The notes beneath the pieces were generated by a model that saw only the letters and a list, made by a program, of their open reading frames with translations, was not told where the DNA came from and did not search any database. This document shows, piece after piece, positions 1 to 19,639 of a stretch of DNA of 64,000 nucleotides. The stretch comes from Antedon mediterranea (lineage: Eukaryota; Echinodermata; Crinoidea; Comatulida; Antedonidae), in NCBI RefSeq assembly GCF_964355755.1, contig NC_092674.1:24020001-24084000 (forward strand), given 5' to 3'. The stretch's first letter is position 1. The number at the start of each line of letters is the position of its first letter. The translations under genes and the position numbers were made by a program.

Positions 1-271
1 TGAAATCAAACCTGCGATACAGCATTTTACGTCAATACGTCGCTACAATATTATATGAATTAAGATTACATCATTTTTAACTGTTTTTGCTTGAACTGCG
101 ACAGTTCGTTTACTTACTTTCACACCTGTTCCGCCGGCACGGTTCCGGTCCGGCGAATCGAACAACAATGTTTCTTTTTCACGTGGCCATGCGCCAATCG
201 ACATGAGCGTAGCCGCTTGAAAACGAAACATTGACGTTCGATTGGATTTTTCGGTGCCGGAAAGACCCTTA

Positions 272-1200
272 CGCCCGTATTCTTAAACCGGACTTTAGTT
301 GTAGTTCGAGCTAAAACTAAAAAAATGACGTCATTTTAATTCATAAACCGAACTTCAACTAAATCACCGACTAAATCAGGCCAACCTCGACTAAATCGAG
401 ACGGATTTTGATCGATTTTTTTAGTCCTGGAGGGGGCAGACTAAAATGGTCGACTAAATGGTTTTTAAACGATGTTTATAAAAAACGTAACAGTCATTGA
501 GTTGTTATATTGGCCAGATATTGAAGAATGAAATATCTATAGTTATATTAGCTTAATTAAATATACATTGGTATAAATTATAATAATGAAAATCATCTTT
601 ATTTACAACTGTATACAAATTACATTATTTTCTTCGCGCAAGTCCGACTTGAGCTACGTCACGCCATAGCGACAATGGGAGATGCGGCAATTCACCACGC
701 GATGGAATGTTTAGGGGGCCTAGCGCTTTCTTGTCACGCTATGAAGTGCATGGTTCGTGGCGATCATACTTTGTTGGGGGCCTAGAAAATATAAAAGTTA
801 CCGTACCGCCATGGTTCCTAAATATATTTTTAAGATTTTATTTGTTGTTAATCAAATATACTTCACTGTTAAATTAATACTGATATTGTTCTAATAATTA
901 ACGATTAAAATTATTTTTCATGTATATAGTCCTGATGCGTAACAAGTGTTGTAAGAAATGGAAAGTGATATCAATGGGCAAAATTTAGGTCTGCTCCTCA
1001 AATACTCTCTTGTCATTGGCCAATGTATAGGCTTTGTTACCCAGACGTGTGCAACTCGACTAAAAGCTCGACTTCATTAAGTCGAACTGCAAACTTCGAC
1101 TACTTCGTTTTTGAATCGAATTTGAAGTAATAGCTCGAACTACGACTTTTCCAAGTCGAACTTCGAACTACGACTAAAGTCCGGTTTAAGAATACGGGCG
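272..1200. mobile_element. Non-autonomous DNA transposon, PIF/Harbinger-like (TTA target duplication)
   Basis: The two ends are inverted copies of each other for about 40 bp. Both start CGCCCGTATTCTTAAACCGG inward, with few mismatches after that. TTA occurs immediately outside each end (269-271 and 1201-1203), the 3-bp TWA duplication typical of PIF/Harbinger insertions. The interior is rich in short motifs such as CGACTAAATC on both strands and holds no credible transposase, so the 929-bp element must be mobilised in trans. The superfamily assignment is inferred from the target duplication only. Confidence 0.65.
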
Positions 1201-1206
1201 TTAGTC

Positions 1207-1612
1207 CAAAGATTATATAGCGCCGCTACGCGGCGCAAGATAGGTAACTGTTGCCAAGCTCCTATCTTATAACACTACGCGCCCAGTAAATCCATGGACG
1301 CCATTCGGGCGGACAGGTTATTATTGTGATTTAAATGAAATGGTTTAAAAATTGCTTCATGGAAAAGGGAAGAAATTATGTAAACAAATAAAAAATAAAA
1401 GTTTCTTTGGGATCTGGACACTTTCCGATTAATTCTGTGTGTTTACATTGATATGTTTGGTTAGACAACTTCGTTCTTTAACCGAAACATCGTGGATATT
1501 GCCTTGACAACGACTTTATTCCGGTTCAAACTTGTCCGCCGGAATGGCGTCCATGGATTACAAAGGTCTCACCCAGTTACCTATCTTGCGGCGCTATACA
1601 ATCTTTGCTTAG
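1207..1612. mobile_element. Short foldback MITE directly abutting the Harbinger-like element
   Basis: The left end (from 1207, CAAAGATTATATAGCGCCG) and right end (to 1612) are inverted copies. A second inverted pair lies further in (about 1285-1318 against 1527-1562, both containing CCATGGACGCCATTC). The whole 0.4 kb can fold into one hairpin. TTAGTC occurs on both outer sides but offset by a base, so I do not claim a target duplication. No ORF is present. Confidence 0.6.
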
Positions 1613-2131
1613 TCTTGTCGATTATTGTTGATCAAAATCTTCATGATTAGGAGACAGCGATAAGTTAAATATTAGAAACATGGTACAAGGAAATATGTAG
1701 ATTAAAGTATAAAGTTTCTGCAAAAGTAATTGTGACCCCCTCAGACTAGTGCACAACTGTACTAGAAATCGCAAAGTGCAAGTGAGTGTTTCGAGCAGAT
1801 CTAACGTAGTTTTGATGATAGTGCCGCGTCCTCCTATTTACAAACAAACCGAATGTCTATATTATAACTCTTCTCATTGGATAACAAATGCAGTGTATCG
1901 TCGCCTGCAATAAGTGATTTCACCCGCAAAGAGAGAAAGCCGTAAACATGCCTAGCTCGACTTAGGCCAATGTTTTGTAGTCAAACAATAAACTTTCGGA
2001 TCTGAAAGCAATAAAGCGTGACGGGGGAGGGGTCAAATTACTGTGTAGAACATGAATAGCTGCTCTTGCTGTTACCGTTAGTCGTTTGTAGACTACAGAA
2101 AGGTATCACCATGCAAGAGTGAAAGTACAGT
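1613..2131. other. Non-coding stretch 3' of the first GPCR gene
   Basis: I see no gene, repeat or RNA here. It presumably includes the 3'UTR of the minus-strand GPCR gene; no clear polyadenylation signal was identified. Confidence 0.4.
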
Positions 2132-3133
2132 CTAATTTCGCTCTTTTCTGGTCTTTCTAAATTTTTGAAAAGCTTTTATCACTTCTCTCCGGAAGGAATG
2201 GTGAAAGGTCCATACTAATATAGGAGTGATGAACGAATCTATTGATATTAATATATGCATTATGTGATGACTGATCCACCATTCTGTCTTGTCGTTTGCT
2301 GCTGCTACCGTGCGGTTTGCTGATACAGTGGCGTTTGCTGCTACCGTGCCGTTTGCTGCTACCGTGCCGTTTGCTGCTGCCGTGCCGTTAGGTGCTATCG
2401 TACCATTAGACATGGGTCCATAATCAGCATGTGGGTCAATTACTGCAGGGACAACAAACAATACGATAAACGATAATGTTAATAAAGTATTTCTTGTCAG
2501 CGTAAATAAAGCAATCCGGTAACTAAGTTGAAACGTGCGATTCCTTTGTCCAGAAGTTCTAAAATAGCTTGACCTTATACCGCGTACAATTTTAACACCA
2601 AATGTATAATTAGCAAGTACAATTAAAAGATACACACTATGAATAAAAATATATCGTAAACAACTTGTTACAACTAAACAATATTCAATTGAGGCCATAG
2701 CAGTGCTCACAATCCAAATAGCCACTATTATTTTCGAGTACAATTTTTTCGTGTATATTACTTTGTATTGTGTCGGGGCTTTAACAACCGCTATGTATCT
2801 CTCTATCGAAATGTTCAGAATAGTTAGTACAGTTGATATAAACACAATGTTTTTAAAGCAAAGCATTGACACGAATAGTTTATCATGACAACCCTTAGGC
2901 CGATTACCTTTTCTGTTCTTCATGAATATCAAATGTACAAGAAACCCCAAACACCGTATTACTTCGGATACGGTTAGGTGACAAAGTAATATGTTCTTCT
3001 TCCGCAAGTTCTTCAGAAGAATGATCGCACCAGCAACCAAACCGTTGGTCAGGATGTCGACAGACAATAAGCACATCAAAGGCACGACCATTTCAACTTT
3101 TGATGAGCTCATATTGTGTTCACGGTCAAACAT
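2132..3133 (-). CDS. Class A (rhodopsin-like) GPCR with an N-glycosylation-sequon array in extracellular loop 3
   Basis: This is an intronless ORF of 333 aa. Seven hydrophobic segments are visible at about residues 14-41, 47-71, 86-112, 133-155, 161-184, 208-232 and 289-310. ERY at 111-113 ends TM3 in place of DRY. TM7 carries DSFITPILVW where NPxxY is usual. C82 and C158 could form the TM3-ECL2 disulfide. The third extracellular loop holds six N-x-T sequons spaced exactly six residues apart (N243, N249, N255, N261, N267, N273), encoded by an 18-bp DNA repeat. Translation could start at M1 or at M8, just before SSSK. A paralogue lies 1.4 kb away on the same strand, indicating tandem duplication. 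The ligand is unknown. It resembles lineage-expanded invertebrate orphan receptors; I cannot assign a subfamily. Confidence 0.85.
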   Translation of the reverse strand: MFDREHNMSSSKVEMVVPLMCLLSVDILTNGLVAGAIILLKNLRKKNILLCHLTVSEVIRCLGFLVHLIFMKNRKGNRPKGCHDKLFVSMLCFKNIVFISTVLTILNISIERYIAVVKAPTQYKVIYTKKLYSKIIVAIWIVSTAMASIEYCLVVTSCLRYIFIHSVYLLIVLANYTFGVKIVRGIRSSYFRTSGQRNRTFQLSYRIALFTLTRNTLLTLSFIVLFVVPAVIDPHADYGPMSNGTIAPNGTAAANGTVAANGTVAANATVSANRTVAAANDKTEWWISHHIMHILISIDSFITPILVWTFHHSFRREVIKAFQKFRKTRKERN

Positions 3134-4541
3134 CTTTGCTCTATAGTATTATAGTAGTTATTAACTCGTAATCAATATGGTTGTGTTACAAAACTACTAG
3201 TAAGTGATGCGCTCTAAAAGATATTTAAAAAGATGTTATCGAAATGTTCCTTTACTTTGACACGTGATCCAGTTTCGCTGCTTGTACTTCAACCTCTTCA
3301 TCTTGACAAAGACTTCTTCGCATAAAAACATGAACACATACTACATTTAATTAATGTAAATGAAAATCCGGTAATAAACAAGAGAATACGGTATCCACAA
3401 ATCCGAACGTATTTACCAGTAAGAACTGGTGTCTATGATGTTTCACAGCTTGGTGTGTTGTATATTGACATGAATACAAAATACAATATCCAAGATAAGA
3501 GCGAGATAATCATAATAAGCTGTGGGTGTATGTTTACAGCGTTGTATGCGAAGTCAAAATGATGACGTTGAAATAAGTTTTAAATGAGTGCATTATCACC
3601 ATTGGTTACCTAAATTAAATGAAAATGTCTTCACCAGACCTCGTACATGTTTAATACTTGTATGAATTAATAAATACTAATAATAAAACAGACTGTCTTA
3701 CGTTGTACGAAGTGAGAAATTCGAGATTACGTAGGGGACTACTTCTGAACAATGATAAGTTTTTTCTACAATACAATTCAGGCGAATCGACAGCGTCAGT
3801 TTGTACGCATGCGTATTACTATCTTGCAGCATCTTGTTTGGCGACGCGAAAAATGCGCTACCAAGAGCTAAGAATTAAATGGAAAATAGAAAAAAGCAAT
3901 ACTAATACTAATACTATTAAGATTCAATTTATTTTGTCAAAATATAAAATGGAAAATAGTACGTCTAAAAGCAGGGCTAACATTTCATTTAAAATACATA
4001 GGCATATTCATTAACCATTTTATCAATTATATAGCATTTAAGAACGTATAGAAACAGTAAAAAAGATAGGCCTAAGGTTAAAAATATATAAATACAAACA
4101 AATAGAATGCTGAATTTACAAATGTAGATATAGGCTTACATTAAAAGATTAAAGCTTATGCCTATGTTAAATTATTTACACATTTTTGTATCATCATTGA
4201 GCTACCTGATCGGGTAGGTAACAACAGATCCTGCCTTTATTATCTTCCTGAGATCATGAAAGAGGAATAATCTAGGTAAATAATTCCTTCATGCTGAGAT
4301 TACGATGTTGATGAGATCAAAGATTCAAATTTATTCTCATCCATTTCTGGAAATTCCATTGCTTGCATTAACAATTACAAAATAACCATTGAAACTACAT
4401 TACTATAAACATATTTGATATATATAAAAACAATATTTACAGTATATTTTACTTATAATTGTCATCGTTTGTAATTTTTGTTTGTAGGTTTTATGGCTTG
4501 TGGAAAAAGATATCGTTCAGTACGATGAAATGAAAATAAAC
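3134..4541. other. Spacer between the two GPCR paralogues
   Basis: This AT-rich stretch should contain the promoter of the first GPCR gene and the 3'UTR of the second. A 118-codon plus-strand ORF (3658-4014) has low-complexity composition and no recognisable motif, so I do not call it a gene. No repeat family was recognised. Confidence 0.4.
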
Positions 4542-5432
4542 TCATTTTTTAGAAAAAGCGTTTTTAATTTCTTTTTTAAAGAAGGGGTGAAAATTCCAAA
4601 CCAGTATTGGAGTTAAGAACGAATCTATTGACATTACAATGTTCATTACGATAAGAAATGGAAATTCCCCCAGCGTAGGTTTGATGTCTGGTTTGAAATT
4701 TGAATACGGTTGCGGTTGGAGTGGCCGGTCCGGGTCATTTGCTTTTTTATGGGAGTTGTTTTTGTGTAATGAAATACTATCTATAATATACAGTGTTATT
4801 AACACAGATATAAATATAGCGCTTCTTATCATGGCAAATAAAGCAATTCGGTAACTAAGTTTAAAAGTGCGATTCCTTTTACCAGATGTTCTAAAATAGC
4901 TTGACCTTATACCACGTACAATTTTAACACCAAGTACAAAGTTTACAAATACAATTAAACAACACATGGTGAAGTTCACATGTCGGAATTCGAATCTACA
5001 AGTTGTAAATAACAGTTCAAGTGAGGTCACAGAAGCGCTTATAATCCAAATACCCACTATTAATTTCATGTATAATTTGTTCGTGTATATTACTTTGTAT
5101 TGTGCTGGTGCCTTGATAACAGCTACGTATCTCTCTATCGAAATGTTGAGAATAGTAAGTGATGTTGACATAAGCATAAATAATTTAAAGTAATACAATG
5201 TTGCAATATTAGTTGGGATTGTCTTTGCATTACTACAATCGTCACACAAAATGATAAAAACAATAAGTCCAGAACATCTTAATATATCGGATACGGTGAC
5301 GTGCAAAAGAAATATGTTATTTCGTTTCCGCAAACCTCGTACAAGAATGATGGCAAAGGCAACCAGAGCGTTTAACAATATGACGATAGAGGCAAAGCAC
5401 GTCAGACATATCTTGGTAGTTAGAGTGTACAT
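4542..5432 (-). CDS. Class A (rhodopsin-like) GPCR, tandem paralogue
   Basis: This is an intronless 296-aa ORF with the same layout as its neighbour: seven hydrophobic segments, ERY at 100-102, a nearly identical intracellular stretch around TM5-TM6 (GVKIVRGIRSSYFRTSG, then RNRTF and LSYRIALF) and a TM7 with SIDSFLTPILVW. C66 and C145 are candidate disulfide cysteines. The third extracellular loop is unlike the paralogue's: it is Pro/Lys-rich (about 221-256) and lacks the sequon ladder. The short extracellular N-terminus and high similarity in the cytoplasmic loops imply the same G-protein coupling but divergent ligand or loop exposure. A 115-bp tandem-repeat array starts about 100 bp upstream of the start codon and may overlap the promoter. 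Confidence 0.85.
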   Translation of the reverse strand: MYTLTTKICLTCFASIVILLNALVAFAIILVRGLRKRNNIFLLHVTVSDILRCSGLIVFIILCDDCSNAKTIPTNIATLYYFKLFMLMSTSLTILNISIERYVAVIKAPAQYKVIYTNKLYMKLIVGIWIISASVTSLELLFTTCRFEFRHVNFTMCCLIVFVNFVLGVKIVRGIRSSYFRTSGKRNRTFKLSYRIALFAMIRSAIFISVLITLYIIDSISLHKNNSHKKANDPDRPLQPQPYSNFKPDIKPTLGEFPFLIVMNIVMSIDSFLTPILVWNFHPFFKKEIKNAFSKK

Positions 5433-5536
5433 AGTTCGCTACAAGTCCAGTTGTGTTTCTTTCTTTGCTTAAATTTTCTAAACGTTCAAGAAAGTTCCCT
5501 GAAAAGTGTAATGCTTCTGCTGCTGCTTTACCTTCT

Positions 5537-6715
5537 CTATCTCAATTTAGCGGGAAAACAATAACTATATTTCTGAGAGAGATCGTTTTAGTTCTTCCAC
5601 TTTACCTTCAAGTCTTACTTTTATCTGTGTTTTATTGAATATCTCAATTAGGGCTTAAGCATGAACAACAACAAATATCCCTAGTAAACTATATTTATGA
5701 GAGAAATTAAAAAAGTTCTTATACTTTGCCTTCAAGTTTTACTTTTCTCTGTGTTTCATTGAATATCTCAATTTAGCAATAAAACAATATCCTCGGTAAA
5801 GTATATTTCTGAGAGAGATCGTCGAAGTTCTTACACTTTACCTTCAAGTCTTACTTCTGACTTTGTTTCATTGTTCATTGGATATCTCAATTTATTATCA
5901 ACAAAAACAATATCTTCAGTAAACTATATTTCTGAGAGAGATCTTTGACGTTTCCGGCTTTACCTTCAAGATTTACTTATTTCTATGTTTCATTGAATAT
6001 CTTAATTTAGCAACAAAAACAATATCTTCAGTAAACTATATTTCTGAGAGTTTCGAAGTTTCTATCTTTACCTTCAAGATTTACTTATATCTACTGTATG
6101 TTTCATTGAATATCTTAATTTAGCAATAAAACAATATCCTCGGTAAACTATATTTCTGAGAGAGATCTTCGAAGTTGTTACAATTTACCTTCAAGTCTTA
6201 CTTCTGACTATGTTTCATTGAATATCTAAATTTATCAACAAAAACCATATCCTCAGTAAAGTATTTCTGAGAGTTTTGAAGTTTCTATCTTTACCTTCGA
6301 GTTTTGCAGTCCCTTTACGTTTAATTGAATATCTCAATTTAGCAACAGTAACCCAATCTGAGAAACAGTCAAGTGAGATCTTCGAAAGGTACTTCGAAAG
6401 GTACTTTCATTGACTATCTCGAGTAATTTCTTAGATAGATCCTCCGAAGAAGTTCCTATTTTCCTTGCGACTCTTGTTCTCTCTACGTTTATTTTTAATA
6501 TCTCAATTTAGCAACAAAATACTATCTGAATTTAGTGACAGCATCACGAGTAAAGTATATTTCTTACAGATATCCTCCGAGGTGCCTATTTTACCTTTTA
6601 GTCTTGCTCCCTTTACGTTTAATTGAATATCTCAATTTAGCAACAGTAACCCAATCTGAGAAACAGTCAAGTGAGATCTTCGAAGTCCTATTTATCGTGG
6701 CCGTAATCTATGCCT
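5537..6715. repeat. About 115-bp tandem repeat array upstream of the second GPCR gene
   Basis: Roughly nine or ten diverged units occur head to tail. Recurring blocks in order are TATCTCAATTTAGCAACA, AACAATATCTTCAGTAAA, CTATATTTCTGAGAGAGATC, TTTACCTTCAAG and GTTTCATTGAA. They are seen for example near 5640, 5765, 5885, 5998, 6113, 6226, 6325, 6502 and 6630. Units from 6300 onward are more diverged and two carry a duplicated CCCAATCTGAGAAACAGTCA block. No coding capacity is preserved. Confidence 0.75.
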
Positions 6716-9349
6716 ATTAGAACTTGAGGATAAAGAAGTTTCTTTTCGGTGACATAGAGTATTCTAGTCATGTGACGTGTAGATTGTGTAGTTTGACGAT
6801 GAAAAACTTGCGCTGATGATGTTTTTATTGTCTTTGGCTCGATCACTTAACTGTTTTGTCCTGTGGTTTGATCGTTTACTGAAAACTTGTTTACAACGAA
6901 GTGAATACAATAATTTATCAAACAACAGGTGGGTAGGTCTAATTATCGTCTAAAATTGTGTTCGCTGCAGCTTGATTAATAATTCAAATTTACGATGCCT
7001 TGTTTTCTGAATTGTGTAAAATATTTAATATTAATTGTAGTAACACGTATCATCTAATGATTATATCAATCTCTTATCAAATATTTAGTACAATATAAGT
7101 ATTTATAATTTATGAATAAACCAATCCGCACTTTGGCCCGTAACACTGTAGGACATCTTATTCAGTTACAGTTACGCTTACGCCACGACCAGACTGACCC
7201 TTTACATTGTTTATTGGTGAATGCATAGAAGGGGTTTTCCAAGACTAGACCATTCCATTGAGTGAATTTATAGCATAAATGATTTGTTTCATTTAAATGT
7301 CAAAGTCTGTTTTTTTACACCGTTTTCTAATCGCTACAACATTCGCGCGCTATACAATATTTGACGCATACAAAACAATCATCAAAGTTGATCTTAGTCG
7401 ACTTTATTTCAGAAATTTAACTTGCTATTTATCTGAATTATGTTATGTAATTGTTAATTCACTATGTATGTGGTAAAACAAAACAAACAAAACTTTGCTG
7501 ATTGGTAGTTTAAATGGTAACTATTAACCAATCACACATTGAATTTAGTCGACGTCATCGGCATCTCATTTTGTTGGCGTGGCATTGTTTTTGCAAGCAA
7601 TGCACGTGTTGTGGTGCGGCGGCTAAGCGCGCATACAGCAGACCAGATAGGAATCCTAGAGGCAAGATCATGTCGTACTTAATTACTAATTAACAATCAT
7701 GGAGGGTTTTAATAACAGCGAATTTGATGTGCACTGTTTGTCTAATTTATCATGATGTTAAAACGTGTATTTAATGATGTGAGACAAAGATGAACAGATA
7801 GTACTTGCCGAGTCAACCAAGAAGATGAATCAAGGTATTAGGTACTAAGTAGGCTAGGTCAGGGTCAAGAAAGTGACTAGGCGGCGGCCTAGCTGTGGCA
7901 TAGACAAGCATTTTCATGAAATAGAATCGCTAATGCCCGGCCAGCATCGACACAATGTAGGCCCACTGTAGGGATTGGTAACCAGGCTTTTTAAACTGTC
8001 TTTGTTTTTTTTGTTAAACTGAAAACTTATTTATTATAATTGTAAGTCCTTAAAATAGCACATCACAAATAAAATGTAGTAATCTTTAAAATACTTTGGT
8101 TATTAAAAATTGGTAAAATATATATTTTACTGTTAAACTATTTACACAAATAAGCAATTATTATATCACTTTACCTGACATTGGAGGTTAATGTCCTCAA
8201 ATTAAGAGTTCAGCCAGAATATACATAAACAATTAGAAACATACATTAACTGTTACATTAGATTTACAAAAATGTATTATTTACTTATTTTATAGCATAT
8301 TATCATTTTATTATAGAAACATCAATATTTTTTGGTTAAAATATTTTTTTTTAAATAAAATACTAAAATATTTAAAAAGTATCATTTATATTTTAGTTGT
8401 ACTCAAGATATGTTCAACAACAACTTTACGTGTCTAATAATTTTATACCCTTACTTTTGGGTAATTAGGTCATCTGACACCCAATGTTGACCACCGAATT
8501 TCAATTAAAATACAAGTCTTCATATTTTATATATCATCAATTTACCATATTTGGCCAGGGGAAATTTCATTATAAGCTTTTCGTCATTTCAGTGCGAGAT
8601 TTTGGTAAACTTTTCATCATCAGATTTTAATGGCATGTTCAAACATGTTTCATCCACAAAATCATCCAAGTCAGCCTATCCCAGTCCTAGACCCTGTTAG
8701 GCCTACACTTTTACATTAACATTAAATGCAAAGTCACCTTGTGTGAAATATATAACCAGAAGAGAACGAATTCTATTGCCTTTTTTTTCATTTTTCACCG
8801 TCAATCTAGTTATTTCTTGACGTGAGCAGAATTGACGAGAACCATATAATCCATTTGCTTTGGCCTTTATGTGGTTGTATCACACACAGTATACTAGGAA
8901 TGTGTTAAGATATGGAGAGATATGAAAGATTATTTACCAGCTGGAGCAGTGACGTAACGCAGAGACCCAGGGCTCCTGGTTTAGGGACTCTAAGTGGCCC
9001 TCCAACGCTGGAGGCCTTTACCGTTTTTAGCGTTTTAACATATTTTAATGCTTGTTTTCTTCCTCTAGCCCCTCGGTTTAACCAGTGAGCACTCGGAGCC
9101 ATTACGCCACTGAGCTGAAGCTAGATAAGGAAAAGCACTTGGTACAACATTTCTGTTTTTTTTTAAATGGACAATAAAGTATATATGACTATGACTATGA
9201 CTATAAACTAGTGCATCATTATAGCGGCCTATAACAATCAATGAATGCTAATTAAAATATGAATTGATACAAAACCATAATTGTGTGTAGGTTTGAACAT
9301 ACCCACTATTTATATAGTCGATTGTCAGTTCTGTTCTTCACTTACTCTT
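6716..9349. other. Gene-free interval
   Basis: No gene is seen. Near 8996-9016 a short inverted repeat pairs GGCCCTCC with GGAGGCC. The surrounding 8940-9120 block, read on the minus strand (containing CTCAGTGGCGTAATGGC), looks like a degenerate dispersed repeat, but I could not match it to a second copy in the window. A short GACTAT microsatellite follows at about 9187-9205. Confidence 0.35.
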
Positions 9350-18111
<8,762 letters not shown>

Positions 18112-18579
18112 TTTGATCTAAAAAAAAACAGATTTATACTATATAATAATATAATAATTATATTATATAGGTCTGGACATCATTTATAATTGGCACGAAT
18201 TAAACTAGGAAATATTTATTTTGACAATTAAAAATTTTTATTTTTAAAGACAAGTTTTGTGAAGATCACATTAATCATCAATATATGGACTAATAAAATG
18301 TACTTTCACACCTACTTAGATTATAAATGAGCCACGTAATACCAAAACAATAGGTAATACGCCATTTTACGGCAATCGGTTAGGCCTAGCTTTAGCTGAC
18401 ACCGATTTAACCTTGAATTAAATTGACGGCAAACACAACCCATTTTGTGGGCGGTGGTGTACGATCGCGACGATCCGGCTAACGGGCTAATCCACAAGCC
18501 TAAATTCAAACTGGGCTTACTTCTCAACTAACCTACCGATTTCGTTAATTTAAAGACAAAATGATTCCAATATACTTAC

Positions 18580-18735
18580 TTTAAATGTCCTTAACAAACG
18601 GTGGTTCAGATATACATAAAACTATAAATATTTTGATTATAAACAACCATTGTTCTGTCTCGTTTTGCGGATTAAATGTTGTTATCCGTCATGGGTCAAC
18701 GATTACAAAATCCACGTACAGTACTTGGTTTGAGG
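18580..18735 (-). other. Probable 5' untranslated exon of the SLC36 gene
   Basis: The start-codon exon begins right after a strong acceptor (poly-T then AG, exon from 18117, six bases before the ATG). This implies an upstream non-coding exon. A good donor GTAAGTAT on the minus strand ends a candidate exon at 18580. The 5' limit and transcription start are not visible and 18735 is nominal. Confidence 0.5.
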
Positions 18736-19620
18736 GCGCTTTATCATTTTTTTTATAAGGCCGTCTCCGTGCGCGTGTCCGCACTAGCCATGAAGGAAGT
18801 AGGCCTATCTGTTTAATTTTTTCAACGAACCAATCACTGATTGAATCAGTTAATTAATAGTCAATCAAATAATCAAGTGCGCGTGATCAATCAGTAAGCG
18901 CTCAATAATAATTTTCAATTTTAGGTTAAAAATGATCGCATTTATTGGATAATTATCTGATTTTAATGAAACTATCATTTTCATTTTAATCTCAAGCGGA
19001 ATCGGTTCCCGTCTATTATAACATGTCATCATTCACCTCATGTCATGGCATTATTTTTTTTTCTTTTATTACTTAAAATATATTCATTTCAATTGATTGT
19101 TTCCGGAACGATAATGTCCGGGAAAAATTTTTAATTAATAAAAACGATACTGAACTTCTGACCAATGAGAAAACACCCTCACTAACCGTACTTCTCACAC
19201 GTCCCCTGCTAACGCCACCACCGCGATATCTATTATATTTTCTGTATGTAGCATAATTGTATCAAAATCAAGCATAATTTGGCCAAAAACACAATAACCA
19301 TTTAAAATTTATTTTATTAATTATTATTTTTTTGCTTTTCGTTTTTGTGTGGAACTTACATCATCATATTCAAAATGTATCCGCCCCTCTTGCACCATGT
19401 TTTGGTGACATTTTGCTATTATACTTAAATGAAAATATCCAAATCCATAAAAAATATCCAATTAAACAAAACGGAAAACACATCAAAGAACAGCAAAGGA
19501 TATCATGCCTACCACTTATGACCAACGTTTACAATAAACATTTTTGATCGTTCCGTTTTTACTTTTGGAATGCTAAATTCTTTGATTTTTCTTAAATTGT
19601 ACCTATAGAGATTTAGGCGC
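18736..19620. other. Intergenic stretch upstream of the SLC36 gene
   Basis: It presumably includes the SLC36 promoter. No TATA box, repeat family or credible ORF could be supported. Confidence 0.3.
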
Positions 19621-19639
19621 TTATTTGGTTAGCACTGTT

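Noticed and set aside
3658-4014. 118-codon ORF between the GPCR genes
   Set aside because: Low-complexity Asn/Thr/Lys-rich, no recognisable domain and no splice or start context; an ORF of this size is expected by chance in this length of sequence.
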